Positions 8,789 to 17,953 of a stretch of 64,000 bases of DNA are shown piece after piece. Numbering within the stretch: the stretch's first letter is position 1; every line of letters begins with the position of its first letter. The DNA lies in NCBI RefSeq assembly GCF_007992835.1, contig NZ_BKBA01000003.1, forward strand, positions 310,001 to 374,000. The letters are read 5' to 3'. Position numbers and translations under genes: made by a program. Origin of the DNA: Knoellia locipacati. Lineage in GTDB: Bacteria > Actinomycetota > Actinomycetes > Actinomycetales > Dermatophilaceae. The notes below the pieces were generated by a model. That model did not search any database. It was given only the letters and a program-made list of their open reading frames with translations, and had not been told where the DNA came from.

Positions 8789-9921
8789 CGGGTTCCTTGT
8801 GACGTGAGGCGCCCGGTGACGAGCGCGCTGGTGAGGTCGGGACGGACGGTGTGGACGGACTCGGTCGTGAGGGCGGCAGTGGCCTGGCCGAAGGCGGCGG
8901 CGGCAACGGGGTCGTCGTCACGCAGCAGGGCGTGGACGAACCCGGCGGTCATCGAGTCGCCGGCGCCGGTGACGTCGACGACGTGCGAGCTGATGGTGCC
9001 GTCGGTGCTCACGGTGGGAGCGCCGGCACCGTCGTCGGGGGCCGACGACAGCAGGCTGCCGCGGGCACCCCGGCGCACCCAGACGTGACGGACACCGAGC
9101 GCGTGCAGGTCGGCGGCGGCCCGGCTGATCGCGGGCACGGTGTCGGCCACCTCGCGGTCGACGAGCGCGGCGAGCTCGGCGATGTTGGGCGTGACGGCGA
9201 GGACCGGCCGGGTCGGGGCGAGCAGCGGGCGCAGTCGGCCGGCCTTGACGACGGACACGGGCTCGAGGACGACCGGCACGCCCGCCGAGCCCGCGATGTC
9301 GGCCAGCCAGGTCGCGACGACGAGTGGGACGTTGCCGTCGATGACGAGGAGGTCGCAGTGCTGCACGAGCGCCTTGGCCGGCTCGACGTCCGCGACGGTG
9401 AGGCTGTCGGTGGCGCTCATGTCGGACACGGCGACGGCGAGGTCCCCCTCGTGGTCGAGCACGGCGAGGTAGGTGCCGGTCGGGCGCGTGCCCACGACGA
9501 CGTGGTCGAGGCTCACGCCGGCGCTGCGGGTGTGGCCGAGGAGCTCCTCGCCGAACGAGTCGCTCCCGACGGCCGCGACGAGGTGGGTGGGGGTGCCGAG
9601 TCGCGCGAGGTTCTCGGCGATGTTGCGGCCGACTCCACCGGGGTTGGTCGTGACCTCGCCCGGGTTGCTCGTCGCCGGGTCGAGCCGCGCCGACGAGCGG
9701 GCCTTGACGTCCATGATCGCTCCCCCGACGACGACCACACCCGCCTCGCCCCGCACGAGGTAGCCGCGCCCGAGGATCGCGCCCTTGCGGGTGAGGTTGG
9801 ACAGCGCCACCGAGACGGACGCCCGGGTCGTCCCGAGCCGGTCGGCGAGAGCCGCCGCGTCGAGCAGCGGGTCGGCGCGGAGCTGGACGAGGATCGCCTG
9901 CTCCTGGGGGGTGAGTTTCAC
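8785..9921 (-). CDS. psuK: PfkB-family pseudouridine kinase with N-terminal winged-helix domain
   Basis: A 378-residue two-part protein. Residues 1-55 form a winged helix ([16 protein letters not shown], then [18 protein letters not shown]) and residues 60-375 a PfkB sugar kinase with [17 protein letters not shown] and the ATP/anion-hole signature [16 protein letters not shown]. Coupling to psuG identifies pseudouridine as the likely substrate. A kinase fused to a DNA-binding domain suggests a self-regulating enzyme: the palindrome TTCACATTGTGAA covers the GTG start codon. No Shine-Dalgarno precedes this start, so the message is probably leaderless. Starting at GTG 9921 preserves the family-typical N-terminus. 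Confidence 0.9.
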   Translation of the reverse strand: MKLTPQEQAILVQLRADPLLDAAALADRLGTTRASVSVALSNLTRKGAILGRGYLVRGEAGVVVVGGAIMDVKARSSARLDPATSNPGEVTTNPGGVGRNIAENLARLGTPTHLVAAVGSDSFGEELLGHTRSAGVSLDHVVVGTRPTGTYLAVLDHEGDLAVAVSDMSATDSLTVADVEPAKALVQHCDLLVIDGNVPLVVATWLADIAGSAGVPVVLEPVSVVKAGRLRPLLAPTRPVLAVTPNIAELAALVDREVADTVPAISRAAADLHALGVRHVWVRRGARGSLLSSAPDDGAGAPTVSTDGTISSHVVDVTGAGDSMTAGFVHALLRDDDPVAAAAFGQATAALTTESVHTVRPDLTSALVTGRLTSQGTR

Positions 9922-9929
9922 ATTGTGAA
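9917..9929. promoter_or_regulatory. palindromic operator candidate on the psuK start codon
   Basis: TTCACATTGTGAA has 6-base arms around one central base and includes the psuK GTG start codon (9921-9919). A second short inverted repeat, AAGTT and AACTT (about 9928-9944), lies immediately upstream. A repressor bound here would block both initiation of transcription of a leaderless message and elongation. The winged-helix domain of PsuK itself is the obvious candidate ligand. Confidence 0.5.
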
Positions 9930-9956
9930 GTTAAGCAGAACTTGGAACTACAAGCA

Positions 9957-9995
9957 AGCCCCGCCGATCGAGGTGGGCTCACCCCCACCGGGGCT
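9957..9995 (-). terminator. hairpin after the gene ending at 9995
   Basis: AGCCCCG (9957-9963) pairs with CGGGGCT (9989-9995), and inner GGTGGG pairs with CCCACC. The stem abuts the stop codon of the minus-strand membrane protein gene and lies just before the psuK promoter region, so it probably ends that transcript. Confidence 0.5.
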
Positions 9996-10558
9996 CACCA
10001 GAGGTCGGCCGTCGAGAACCGCCCGTTCGAGCCGTCGAACACGACGACGATCCGCATGTCGGTGAAGCCGTCGTTGCCCTCGCAGATCGTCGTCTCGTCG
10101 GTGGCGACCTTCGGTGTGGCAGGACAGGTGACGTCCTCGTAGAGGAAGTCCCCGTCGCCGTCCTCGAGTGCGGCCGCGAGCGCCTCCCCCGACACGGTGC
10201 CGTCCGGCTGCACGGCGACGCGCCCCGACGGCGGGCCGCCGAGGAAGCCGTCCTCCCCACCCATCGCCCCGAAGGCGAACCCGAACAGGAGCATCGGCAG
10301 CACGGTCATGGCGATCACCGTGAGCACGGCCCCCACCCCGGCCCCGATGAGCCCGGCGACCCACGGGTTGAGCCCGTTGGGCTGCGGTGCCGGTGCCGGC
10401 ATTCCGAGGTATGCCGGCGGGCCGGCATACGCAGCGGCGTGCGGACCGGCATACGGGCTCTGTGGACCCGGGTGGCCCGGCACGGGAGCCCCGGGTCCGG
10501 GGGTGCCCGGGTACGCCCCGTGGAACGGTCCGGTGGGCGGCGGGTACTGCTGCGACAA
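9995..10558 (-). CDS. proline-rich single-span membrane protein, paralogue of the next gene upstream
   Basis: A 187-residue protein with a cytoplasmic Pro/Gly/Tyr/Ala-rich N-terminus (about 75 residues), one membrane span (WVAGLIGAGVGAVLTVIAM, near 80-105), and an external domain with two Cys (DVTCPATP and TTICEG) ending in RIVVVFDGSNGRFSTADLW. The domain resembles the DUF4333-like Cys-pair modules of actinobacterial envelope proteins. The start is TTG 10558, chosen because CAGGAG stands six bases upstream and the reading frame before it is not gene-like. Three GTATGCCG octamers fall within 46 bases here (10409-10454). Function unknown. Confidence 0.7.
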   Translation of the reverse strand: MSQQYPPPTGPFHGAYPGTPGPGAPVPGHPGPQSPYAGPHAAAYAGPPAYLGMPAPAPQPNGLNPWVAGLIGAGVGAVLTVIAMTVLPMLLFGFAFGAMGGEDGFLGGPPSGRVAVQPDGTVSGEALAAALEDGDGDFLYEDVTCPATPKVATDETTICEGNDGFTDMRIVVVFDGSNGRFSTADLW

Positions 10559-10661
10559 CGTGGGCTCCTGGGTGCGGGGAGCACAGGGTCGCACGCCGGC
10601 GGCGGCGTGGTCGGTGGAACGACCGATTCGTGACCCGACGGTGGCTCGGTGGCGGGTCGTC

Positions 10662-11135
10662 CTAGCTCCCGGCGTCGACCTGCACCTGGGTCCACGTGAA
10701 CCGGCCCGACCCGTCGAGGAAGAGGACGACGACCTTCTCGGCCGGGAGGCCCTCGTGGGTGCACACGGACGTGGCGTCGGCGACCACCTGTCGGACGTCC
10801 TGACAACGAAGCCGACCTCCGTCAGGATCGAGCGAGCCGGACAGCGCCGCAACCAGCGCCTCCCCCCTCACACCTCCGGACGGGTCCACGGCCACCCTCT
10901 CCTCGGCGAGCATCGGCATCGGCTCCCCCATCTCGAGCTCGGTCGAGGACGGCGCGTAGGCGAACCAGCCGACACGACCCATCGGCGACCCGAAAAACAC
11001 CTGGACGGCCACGAACGCCCCCACGCACAGCGACACGGCCAGCGCGGCGAGCGCGAGCCCGAGGGGCAGCCCCGAGGACGGGGCAGGGCGCGACGGCACG
11101 GGCTGGAGTGGCGGCGGAGACGGCTGCGCGGTCAT
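10662..11135 (-). CDS. single-span membrane protein, paralogue of the gene at 9995
   Basis: A 157-residue protein: a Pro/Ser-rich N-terminal 25 residues, one membrane span (LGLALAALAVSLCVGAFVAV), then an external domain whose VRGEALVAALSGSLD, LRCQDVR and SVCTHEGL blocks align with the neighbour's VSGEALAAALEDGDG, VTCPATP and TTICEG, ending VVVLFLDGSGRFTWTQV. The two genes are a tandem duplication separated by 103 bp. ATG 11135 has AGGAGG at a good distance. The paired Cys probably form a disulfide outside the membrane. No function is known to me. Confidence 0.75.
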   Translation of the reverse strand: MTAQPSPPPLQPVPSRPAPSSGLPLGLALAALAVSLCVGAFVAVQVFFGSPMGRVGWFAYAPSSTELEMGEPMPMLAEERVAVDPSGGVRGEALVAALSGSLDPDGGRLRCQDVRQVVADATSVCTHEGLPAEKVVVLFLDGSGRFTWTQVQVDAGS

Positions 11136-11193
11136 CGGGCACCTCCTGTGGGCACCCCCACGTTCGCACAGCGTCGCGCCCGGCGGAGCCGGT

Positions 11194-11940
11194 TCAGCGA
11201 GCCGACCTCTCGGCCTTCTCCTCCGCCTTGATCCGCGCCCAGGCCTCCTCGACCTCCTCGGGTGAGGAGGCGTCGCCGTCGGCGAAGACGTGCGGGTGCC
11301 GCCGGACGAGCTTGGCGACGAGACCACCGGCCACGTCGTCGATGTCGAAGCGGTCGGCGTCGTCACCCGCGTCCTCGGCCACACGGGCGTGGAAGAGCAC
11401 CTGGAGCAGCACGTCCCCGAGCTCCTCGGCGAGGTGCTCGCGGTCGCCCGACTCGATCGCCTCGACGGTCTCCGCGGCCTCCTCGGTGAGGTACTTCGCG
11501 AGCGACTCGTGGGTCTGCTTCGCGTCCCAGGGGCAGCCACCGGGCGACCGCAGCCGGTCCATGACGGCGACAGCGTCGAGCAGGCGCGAGCCGGGCACGT
11601 CCCACGAGCCGACGACCATCTCGACCTCGGGCGGGGTCTCGAGCCGGGACACCTCGGACGCGATGGCGTCGGTGAGCCCCGGGTCGGCGTCGGACGAGCC
11701 GAGCCAGACGACGTCGGACTCGCGCGACCGGTCGACGAGCAGGCGCGCCAGCTCGGGCGGCGACAGCTCCTCACCCACGGCGTCGACCGACAGCCCCGAC
11801 TCGACGACGGCGTCGACGACCGGCTCGGTCAGGTCGCGGCACAGGCGCGCGGACGCCGACTCCACGGCGTACCAGGCACTGCGGGACATCAGGCCCGGCG
11901 CGACGCGCGGGCTCGTGACGAGGAGGCTCAGCCGCCCCAC
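11194..11940 (-). CDS. mazG: MazG-family nucleoside triphosphate pyrophosphohydrolase
   Basis: A 248-residue protein. The C-terminal half is a full MazG domain: GGCPWDAKQTHESLAKYL, then the metal-binding EEAAETVEAIE and EELGDVLLQVLFHARV. MazG removes pyrophosphate from (d)NTPs, including damaged ones, and tempers stringent signalling. The N-terminal 110 residues are a Rossmann-like region typical of actinobacterial MazG proteins near mfd. The GTG at 11940 lies four bases after the lipoprotein gene's stop, so mfd, the lipoprotein gene and mazG form one transcript, a genome-maintenance grouping. Confidence 0.9.
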   Translation of the reverse strand: MGRLSLLVTSPRVAPGLMSRSAWYAVESASARLCRDLTEPVVDAVVESGLSVDAVGEELSPPELARLLVDRSRESDVVWLGSSDADPGLTDAIASEVSRLETPPEVEMVVGSWDVPGSRLLDAVAVMDRLRSPGGCPWDAKQTHESLAKYLTEEAAETVEAIESGDREHLAEELGDVLLQVLFHARVAEDAGDDADRFDIDDVAGGLVAKLVRRHPHVFADGDASSPEEVEEAWARIKAEEKAERSAR

Positions 11941-11944
11941 GACG

Positions 11945-12460
11945 TCACTGCGCCGGAGCGGTGGGAGCGACCGGGACCATCCAGTTGGGCTGGGCGGCGA
12001 CGAGCGAGGCCTGCTGCGGGTCGAACGTGCCGTAGCGCGGGTTGATCTTCATGTCGAGCTTCGCGAACTTCTGGGTGAGCGCCTGGCGGCCGGCGTCGTC
12101 GACCTGCTGGAGGCTGGCCTCGGCCTGGAGGATCTCGACGGTCGACTCGGCCGGGGTCTCGGGGAAGTCCTTGAGCGCTGCCTTGGCGGCGGACTGGCTC
12201 TGGGCCCGGCCCGCGGCGGCCGCGGCCTCGTTGATGTAGGGCGCCCGGATGAGCAGGGTGAGCGTCTGGGCGGCGGTGAGCGGCTGCTCGGGCTTGAACG
12301 CCTTGTTGATCTGGGCGGTCGCCTCGCGCACCTGCTGCTCGGTGATGACGCGCCCGTCGACGACCGCGGCGGTCTCGGCCGAGCTCGTGCCCGAGCAGGC
12401 GGAGAGGGCGAGAACGCCCGCGAGGGCAATGGCAGTGGTGCGAGCCTTCACGGCCTTCAC
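11945..12460 (-). CDS. SurA N-terminal-domain lipoprotein
   Basis: A 171-residue exported protein: a basic start, a hydrophobic stretch and the lipobox LALSACSG (Cys near residue 21) predict a lipoprotein. The mature part begins with AAVVDGRVITEQQVREAT, the opening of SurA/PrsA-type chaperones, and is helical throughout. There is no peptidyl-prolyl isomerase domain, so it is a chaperone-only form. GTG 12460 is chosen since it gives a compact signal peptide; another GTG three codons later is possible. It sits 14 bases after mfd and four before mazG, a surprising place for an envelope protein. Confidence 0.75.
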   Translation of the reverse strand: MKAVKARTTAIALAGVLALSACSGTSSAETAAVVDGRVITEQQVREATAQINKAFKPEQPLTAAQTLTLLIRAPYINEAAAAAGRAQSQSAAKAALKDFPETPAESTVEILQAEASLQQVDDAGRQALTQKFAKLDMKINPRYGTFDPQQASLVAAQPNWMVPVAPTAPAQ

Positions 12461-12474
12461 AAGGTGTCCCTTCG

Positions 12475-15400
12475 TCAACGGGTGGCCCGGGACCCGGTGC
12501 TGGGTCCGGTGGTGGCCACCGCGGCTGCTACCCCGACATTGTCCATGACGACGCTGCGGATCACCGCACCCGCCCACTCGAGGACGTCGCGGTTGCGCAG
12601 CGGCTGGCCACCGATGCGCGCCGTCATGGGCTTGGGCACGAGGATCGTGCCGAGTGCGGACTTGATGATCGAGCCCGGGTAGAGGCGCTGCAGGCGCAGC
12701 TCCTGGCTCTCGCGCAGCTCGACCGGACCGAACCGGACCGTGGTGCCCTGCACCGAGATGTCGCGGATGCCGGCGGCCCGGGCCACGGTGCGCAGGCGCG
12801 CGACCTCGAGGAGGTTGAGCACCGGCTCGGGCAGCTTGCCGTAGCGGTCGACGAGCTCGGCCTCGATCTCGGCGAGGGCGCTCTCGTCGGCGACGGTGGC
12901 GAGCTTCTTGTAGGCCTCGAGCCGCAGCCGCTCCCCCGGCACGTAGTCGTGGGGCAGGTGTGCGTCGACCGGCAGCTCGATCTTGATCTCGCCGATCTCC
13001 TCGTCGACGTCGCCGCGGAAGCTCGCGACGGCCTCACCGACGAGCCGGACGTAGAGGTCGAAGCCGACACCGGCGATGTGCCCGGACTGCTCGCCGCCAA
13101 GGAGGTTGCCCGCGCCCCGGATCTCGAGGTCCTTCATCGCGACCTGCATGCCGGCGCCGAGATCGGTGTGGCTCGCGATGGTCTGGAGCCGGTCGTGGGC
13201 GGTCTCGGTGAGCGGCGCCTCGGGCGGGTAGAGGAAGTACGAGTAGGCGCGCTCACGTCCACGGCCGACCCGGCCACGCAGCTGGTGCAGCTGGCTCAGG
13301 CCGAGACGGTCGGCCCGCTCGACGACGAGCGTGTTGGCGTTGGAGATGTCGAGTCCGGTCTCGACGATCGTCGTGCAGACGAGGACGTCGAAACGCTTCT
13401 CCCAGAAGTCGACGACGACCTCCTCGAGCCGGTGCTCGCCCATCTTGCCGTGGGCGACGGCGATCCGGGCCTCGGGCACGAGCTCACGGATGCGCGCGGC
13501 GGCGCGCTCGATCGTCGACACCTTGTTGTGGATGTAGAAGACCTGGCCCTCGCGGAGCAGCTCGCGACGGATCGCGGCGGTGATCTGCTTCTCCTCGTAG
13601 GCGCCCACGTAGGTGAGGACGGGGTGCCGCTCCTCCGGAGGCGTTGCGAGAGTGGACATCTCGCGTATGCCGGTCACGGCCATCTCGAGCGTGCGCGGGA
13701 TCGGTGTCGCGGACATCGCCAGCACGTCGACCGCCGTGCGCAGCGACTTGAGCTGCTCCTTGTGCTCGACACCGAAGCGCTGCTCCTCGTCGACGACGAC
13801 GAGCCCGAGGTCCTTGAAGCGGACCGAGTCCGAGAGCAGGCGGTGGGTGCCGATGACGAGGTCGACCGTGCCGTCGGCCAGACCCGCGATGACGGCGTCG
13901 GACTCCTTCTTGGACACGAACCGGCTCAGCGCCTTGACCGTCACGGGGTAGGGCGCGTAGCGCTCGGTGAAGGTCTGGAGGTGCTGCTGGACGAGCAGCG
14001 TCGTCGGAACGAGGACGGCCACCTGCTTGCCGTCCTGGATGGCCTTGAACGCGGCGCGGACGGCGATCTCGGTCTTGCCGTAGCCGACGTCGCCCGCGAG
14101 CAGCCGGTCCATCGGCACCTCGCGCTCCATGTCGGCCTTGACCTCGTCGATCGAGCTCAGCTGGTCGGGCGTCTCGACGTAGGCGAAGGCGTCCTCGAGC
14201 TCGCGCTGCCACGGGGTGTCCGGGGAGAACGCGTGACCCTTGGTCGCCATGCGCGCGGAGTAGAGCTGGATGAGCTCGGCCGCGATCTGCTTGACGTAGC
14301 GACGGGCCTTGGTCTTGGTCTGCTTCCAGTCCGACCCGCCCATCTTGTTGAGGGTGGGCTGCTCGCCGCCGACGTAGCGCGTGACCTGGTCGAGCTGGTC
14401 GGTCGGGACGAAGAGCCGGTCGCCGGGCTGCCCGCGCTTGGACGCGGCGTACTCGATGACGAGGTACTCGCGGGTCGCGCCCTGCACGGTGCGCTGCATC
14501 ATCTCGACGAACCTGCCGACGCCGTGCTGCTCGTGGACGACGAAGTCACCCGGCTTGAGCTGGAGCGGGTCGACCTGGTTGCGGCGGCGCGACGGCATCC
14601 GTCGCATGTCCTTGGTGGACGGGCCGCTCGTCGGGGTGCCGGTGAGGTCGGTCTCGGTGAGGACGACGAGGCGGCTGCCCGGGTGGACGAACCCCCGACC
14701 GAGCTGGGCGGTCGTCACGTGGACGACCCCCGGGTCGAAGTCGCCGAGCGCCTCGGGGGTCGCGTCGAGCCGCGCCGGCACCTCGGCCTCGCCGAGGACC
14801 TCGACGATGCGCTTGGCCGAACCCTGCCCGTCGGTGGCGACGAGGACGCGCCAGCCGTCGTCGGTCCAGCGCCGGAGGTCGGCCGCCGCCGACTCGATGT
14901 CACCGCGGTATGCCGTGGCGTCCTCGGTTCCGGTCTCGGCCACCTCGCCGTCGGTCGTGTCGACGGTCTCGGTGTCGAGGGCGAACGGCGTGAGGTCCCA
15001 CCACGGGTGCTCGGTGTCGCGGGCGTGGTCGCGCAGGTCGGCGACCGTCCAGAACGACGCCGACCCCAGGATCTTCTCGAGGTCGATGGGGACGGCGTTG
15101 CCGGCGGCCGCGTTGGCCCAGCCTGCCTCGAGGAACTCCTGGCTCGTCGCGACGAGGTCGTGGGCGCGGGTGCGGACGCGCTCGGGGTCGCAGGTCACGA
15201 CCGGGGAGCCGGCGGGGAAGCTGTCGAGCATCGACTCCATGCCGTCGACGAGCGCGGGGGCGAGCGACTCCATGCCCTCGACGGCGATGCCGGCGGCGAG
15301 CTTGTGGAGGAGGTCTGCGGCGCCGGGCAGCTGGTCGGCGAGCGCGGCGGCACGGTCGCGCACGGTGTCGGTGAGCAGCACCTCGCGGCAGGGCGGGGCC

Positions 15401-16125
15401 CACAGGCCGTGCTCGGCCACCTCGAGGGAGCGCTGGTCGGCGACCTTGAACCAGCGGATCTCCTCGACGGTGTCGCCCCAGAACTCGACGCGGAGCGGGT
15501 GCTCCTCGGTCGGCGGGAAGACGTCGAGGATGCCACCCCGGACGGCGAACTCGCCCCGGCGCTCGACGAGGTCGGTGCGGCTGTAGGCGGCGTTGACGAG
15601 CCCTTCGACCACGGAGTCGGGGTCGTGCTCCTCACCGGCGCGCAGGGCGACCGGCTCGAGGTCGCCCAGGCCCGTGGAGATCGGCTGGAGGACGGCGCGC
15701 ACGGGGGCGACGACCACCGAGAGGGGGCCGTGGGCGACGTCGTCGTCGGCGACCGTCGCCGGGTGGGCGAGACGCCGGAGGACCGCGAGGCGGCGGCCGA
15801 CGGTGTCCGAGCGCGGGCTGAGGCGCTCGTGCGGCAGCGTCTCCCACGAGGGGAAGTCGGCGACGACGTCGGGGTCGAGGACGCAGCCGAGCGCCGCCGT
15901 GAGGTCCTCGGCCTCGCGGCTCGTCGCGGTGACGACGAGCAGCGGCAGCCGGTCGGGCGCGGTGGCGCGCAGCCGCTCGACCGCCGCGGCGATGAGGGTG
16001 GGCCTCGCGCCGGCGCTCACGGAGACGTCGAGCGTCACCGTGCCACGGTCGGTGGCGGTGTCGAGGAGGGAGGAGATCTGGGGTGCCGCGCCGAGCTGGT
16101 CGACGAGGGGTTGCAGCGTGGGCAT
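12475..16125 (-). CDS. mfd: transcription-repair coupling factor
   Basis: A 1216-residue Mfd, full length for the family (about 1150-1230). The order is a UvrB-homology region at the N-terminus (residues 1-350), the RNA polymerase-interaction Tudor-like domain around [19 protein letters not shown] (near 530), an SF2 translocase with [18 protein letters not shown] (Walker A), [18 protein letters not shown] and the [11 protein letters not shown] motif VI, and a C-terminal TRCF domain. It releases stalled RNA polymerase and recruits UvrA. First gene of a run with the SurA-like lipoprotein and mazG. ATG 16125 lies only 32 bases from the pth stop on the same strand. Confidence 0.97.
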   Translation of the reverse strand: MPTLQPLVDQLGAAPQISSLLDTATDRGTVTLDVSVSAGARPTLIAAAVERLRATAPDRLPLLVVTATSREAEDLTAALGCVLDPDVVADFPSWETLPHERLSPRSDTVGRRLAVLRRLAHPATVADDDVAHGPLSVVVAPVRAVLQPISTGLGDLEPVALRAGEEHDPDSVVEGLVNAAYSRTDLVERRGEFAVRGGILDVFPPTEEHPLRVEFWGDTVEEIRWFKVADQRSLEVAEHGLWAPPCREVLLTDTVRDRAAALADQLPGAADLLHKLAAGIAVEGMESLAPALVDGMESMLDSFPAGSPVVTCDPERVRTRAHDLVATSQEFLEAGWANAAAGNAVPIDLEKILGSASFWTVADLRDHARDTEHPWWDLTPFALDTETVDTTDGEVAETGTEDATAYRGDIESAAADLRRWTDDGWRVLVATDGQGSAKRIVEVLGEAEVPARLDATPEALGDFDPGVVHVTTAQLGRGFVHPGSRLVVLTETDLTGTPTSGPSTKDMRRMPSRRRNQVDPLQLKPGDFVVHEQHGVGRFVEMMQRTVQGATREYLVIEYAASKRGQPGDRLFVPTDQLDQVTRYVGGEQPTLNKMGGSDWKQTKTKARRYVKQIAAELIQLYSARMATKGHAFSPDTPWQRELEDAFAYVETPDQLSSIDEVKADMEREVPMDRLLAGDVGYGKTEIAVRAAFKAIQDGKQVAVLVPTTLLVQQHLQTFTERYAPYPVTVKALSRFVSKKESDAVIAGLADGTVDLVIGTHRLLSDSVRFKDLGLVVVDEEQRFGVEHKEQLKSLRTAVDVLAMSATPIPRTLEMAVTGIREMSTLATPPEERHPVLTYVGAYEEKQITAAIRRELLREGQVFYIHNKVSTIERAAARIRELVPEARIAVAHGKMGEHRLEEVVVDFWEKRFDVLVCTTIVETGLDISNANTLVVERADRLGLSQLHQLRGRVGRGRERAYSYFLYPPEAPLTETAHDRLQTIASHTDLGAGMQVAMKDLEIRGAGNLLGGEQSGHIAGVGFDLYVRLVGEAVASFRGDVDEEIGEIKIELPVDAHLPHDYVPGERLRLEAYKKLATVADESALAEIEAELVDRYGKLPEPVLNLLEVARLRTVARAAGIRDISVQGTTVRFGPVELRESQELRLQRLYPGSIIKSALGTILVPKPMTARIGGQPLRNRDVLEWAGAVIRSVVMDNVGVAAAVATTGPSTGSRATR

Positions 16126-16156
16126 CGCCCCTCAGCCTAACGGGGCGCGGTGACAG

Positions 16157-16762
16157 TCAGCTCCCGGCGGCAGGGGCGTGGAACCGCTGCTGGGTGTCGA
16201 GCAGGCCCTGCGTGACGAGCATCTCGACCGCGTCGGCGGCGTCCCCGAGGAGGAAGGGCAGCTCCTTGCGCTCGGTCGGCGAGAAGTCCTTGAGCACGTA
16301 GTCCGCGGCCTCCTGGCGGCCGGGCGGGCGGCCGATGCCGACCCGCACCCGCAAATAGTCGCGGGTGCCGAGCGACTTCGAGATCGAGCGCAGGCCGTTG
16401 TGGCCACCCTCGCCGCCGCCGAGCTTGAGGCGGACGTCACCGGCGGGGATGTCGAGCTCGTCGTGGACGACGACGAGCCGCTCCGGGCCCACCGAGAAGA
16501 AGCCCATGAGCGCCTTGACCGGCCCACCGGACTCGTTCATGTAGCTGTGGGGCACGGCGATGACCGCGCTCGGGCCGGGCACTCCCCCGGGCCCGGTGCC
16601 GATCCGCACCTGGGCAGCCGACGCCCGCGCCTTGTGCGCGCGCAGCGCGCTCCTCGTCCGCGAGGCCAGCTCGTCGACCACCATCGCTCCGACGTTGTGG
16701 CGGTTGCCGGCATACGTCGGTCCCGGGTTGCCCAGACCGATGACCATCCACGTCTCACTCAC
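16157..16762 (-). CDS. pth: peptidyl-tRNA hydrolase
   Basis: A 201-residue bacterial Pth that frees tRNAs from prematurely dropped peptidyl-tRNA. The conserved [20 protein letters not shown] carries the catalytic His and neighbouring Asn; [13 protein letters not shown] and [19 protein letters not shown] supply the remaining active-site Asn and Asp; GGHNGLRSI and [11 protein letters not shown] follow. The GTG at 16762 is chosen over the ATG five codons later because family members have a few residues before the first strand. It lies downstream of rplY on the same strand, the conserved rplY-pth pair, but hairpins at 16.8-16.95 kb separate them. Confidence 0.95.
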   Translation of the reverse strand: MSETWMVIGLGNPGPTYAGNRHNVGAMVVDELASRTRSALRAHKARASAAQVRIGTGPGGVPGPSAVIAVPHSYMNESGGPVKALMGFFSVGPERLVVVHDELDIPAGDVRLKLGGGEGGHNGLRSISKSLGTRDYLRVRVGIGRPPGRQEAADYVLKDFSPTERKELPFLLGDAADAVEMLVTQGLLDTQQRFHAPAAGS

Positions 16763-16786
16763 ACCGCACGAGTATGCCGGGTGCCC

Positions 16787-16830
16787 GCGTCCGCAGCGGC
16801 GGTCGCCTTCCCCAGCACTGCTGCAGACGC
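16787..16830. repeat. 44-bp palindromic repeat, copy C (degenerate)
   Basis: This 44-base segment starts GCGTCCGCAG and ends CTGCAGACGC. By hand alignment about 36 of 44 positions match copy B (16848-16891), which lies 17 bases downstream. Its inner arms have decayed, so it folds less well than the other copies. Confidence 0.65.
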
Positions 16831-16847
16831 AGGGTGCCGCACTGGTT

Positions 16848-16891
16848 GCGTCCGCAGTGGTGGTCACCTTCGCGACCACTCCTGCGGACGC
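16848..16891. repeat. 44-bp palindromic repeat, copy B
   Basis: The segment opens GCGTCCGCAG and closes CTGCGGACGC, with GGTCACC and GCGACCA in the middle. Copy A at 1902-1945 has the same length, the same ends and the same centre, and differs mostly in the inner arms. With copy C it forms a tandem pair between rplY and pth. Confidence 0.7.
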
Positions 16892-16909
16892 GAGAGGTGT
16901 CGTGGCACG

Positions 16910-16946
16910 CGAACGGGCCCGGTCCGCAGTGGACCGGGCCCGTTCG
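16910..16946 (-). terminator. rplY terminator hairpin
   Basis: Arms 16910-16925 and 16931-16946 (beginning CGAACGGGCCCGG) are 16-base exact inverted repeats around a five-base loop. The hairpin begins 34 bases beyond the rplY stop on the minus strand and is the strongest stem in this gap. Confidence 0.75.
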
Positions 16947-16979
16947 GGATGCGCGTCAGTCACGCAACGGCGTGGGGAC

Positions 16980-17672
16980 TCAGGCGTCCTCGGACTTCGC
17001 CTCGTCGCCCTCGGTCGCCTCGCCCTCGGCAGCCTCGCCCTCGGTCGCCTCGGCGTCCTCGTCGGACTCTTCGTGCTCGATGCCGGCCTCGGCCTCGGCC
17101 TCGGCGAGCTCGGCCTCGAGGGCCTCGGCGGAGATCTGCTGGGTGACGTTGACGACGAGCGCCTCGGCGTCGGTGACGAGCGTCGCACCGGCGGGCAGCT
17201 CGACGGCGCCGGCGAGGATCTGGGTGCCGGCCTCGAGGCCCTCGACGGAGACGGTGACCGACTCGGGGATGTTGGTTGCCTCGGCCTCGACCTGCAGGCT
17301 CGAGTGGTCCAGGCTGACGACCGTCTCGGGGGCGGCCTCGCCCTCGAGGTGCACGGGGACGTCGACGGTGACCTTCTCGCCCTTGCGGACGATGACGAGG
17401 TCGATGTGCTCGATGACCGGCTTGATCGGGTCGCGCTGGACGTCCTTGGCGAGAGCCATCTGCTCGTCACCGTCGAGGACGATCGTGAGGAGCGCGTTCG
17501 GGTTCTTCAGCGCCATCATCGCGTCGTGGCCGACGAGCGTGATGTGGACGGGGGCCGCGCCGTGGCCGTACATGACCGCGGGGATCTTGTGGTCGCGGCG
17601 GATCTGGCGGGCGGCGCCCTTGCCGAACTGGGTGCGGGTCTCGGCCTGCAGCTTGATGGTGTCGTTGGACAC
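16980..17672 (-). CDS. rplY: 50S ribosomal protein L25, general stress protein Ctc form
   Basis: A 230-residue long-form L25 (TL5/CTC type) that binds 5S rRNA. The N-terminal L25 domain ([19 protein letters not shown], then IPAVMYGHG) spans residues 1-95, followed by the TL5 beta domain (about 96-185) and a very acidic Glu/Ala-rich tail. GTG 17672 has AGGAG at six bases and begins [10 protein letters not shown], matching the family. The tail, rich in EGEA units, is probably disordered. Precedes pth on the same strand. Confidence 0.93.
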   Translation of the reverse strand: MSNDTIKLQAETRTQFGKGAARQIRRDHKIPAVMYGHGAAPVHITLVGHDAMMALKNPNALLTIVLDGDEQMALAKDVQRDPIKPVIEHIDLVIVRKGEKVTVDVPVHLEGEAAPETVVSLDHSSLQVEAEATNIPESVTVSVEGLEAGTQILAGAVELPAGATLVTDAEALVVNVTQQISAEALEAELAEAEAEAGIEHEESDEDAEATEGEAAEGEATEGDEAKSEDA

Positions 17673-17893
17673 GGTGTCTCCTGGTGACTTGAGGCGAATC
17701 GGTCGGGTGACGGCGGTGGGGGGGTCGACGTCTGCGGCGGCCTCGACGCGGGACACGGCACGGACAGGCGCGCTGGCCCGCGGATCATCCGGTCTCTGCG
17801 ACCTCAGGATCTGCGGCCACCGCGTCGATCACGGACGCGCATGGCCCGAACAGCTCTGGCCGGTGCAGCGTCCCTCGCCGAGGCAACCCCGAG

Positions 17894-17923
17894 AGTCTAG
17901 GCCAGCGGTGCGTGGCAGGCCAA
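17894..17923 (-). promoter_or_regulatory. candidate rplY promoter
   Basis: On the minus strand TTGGCC (17923-17918) and TAGACT (17899-17894) are 18 bases apart in an otherwise featureless 281-bp gap between the EamA gene and rplY. The leader to the GTG start would be about 215 bases, long enough to hold control elements, but I recognise none. A GTATGCCG copy lies just upstream at 17929. Confidence 0.35.
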
Positions 17924-17953
17924 TCGGCGTATGCCGTCCGCCCACGTCCCGGG

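Noticed and set aside
12949-16140. Very long open frame on the plus strand opposite mfd (over 1000 codons)
   Set aside because: It mirrors the third-position G/C pattern of mfd, reads as a low-complexity Arg/Asp/Gly/Val string with no motif, and mfd is fully supported on the other strand.
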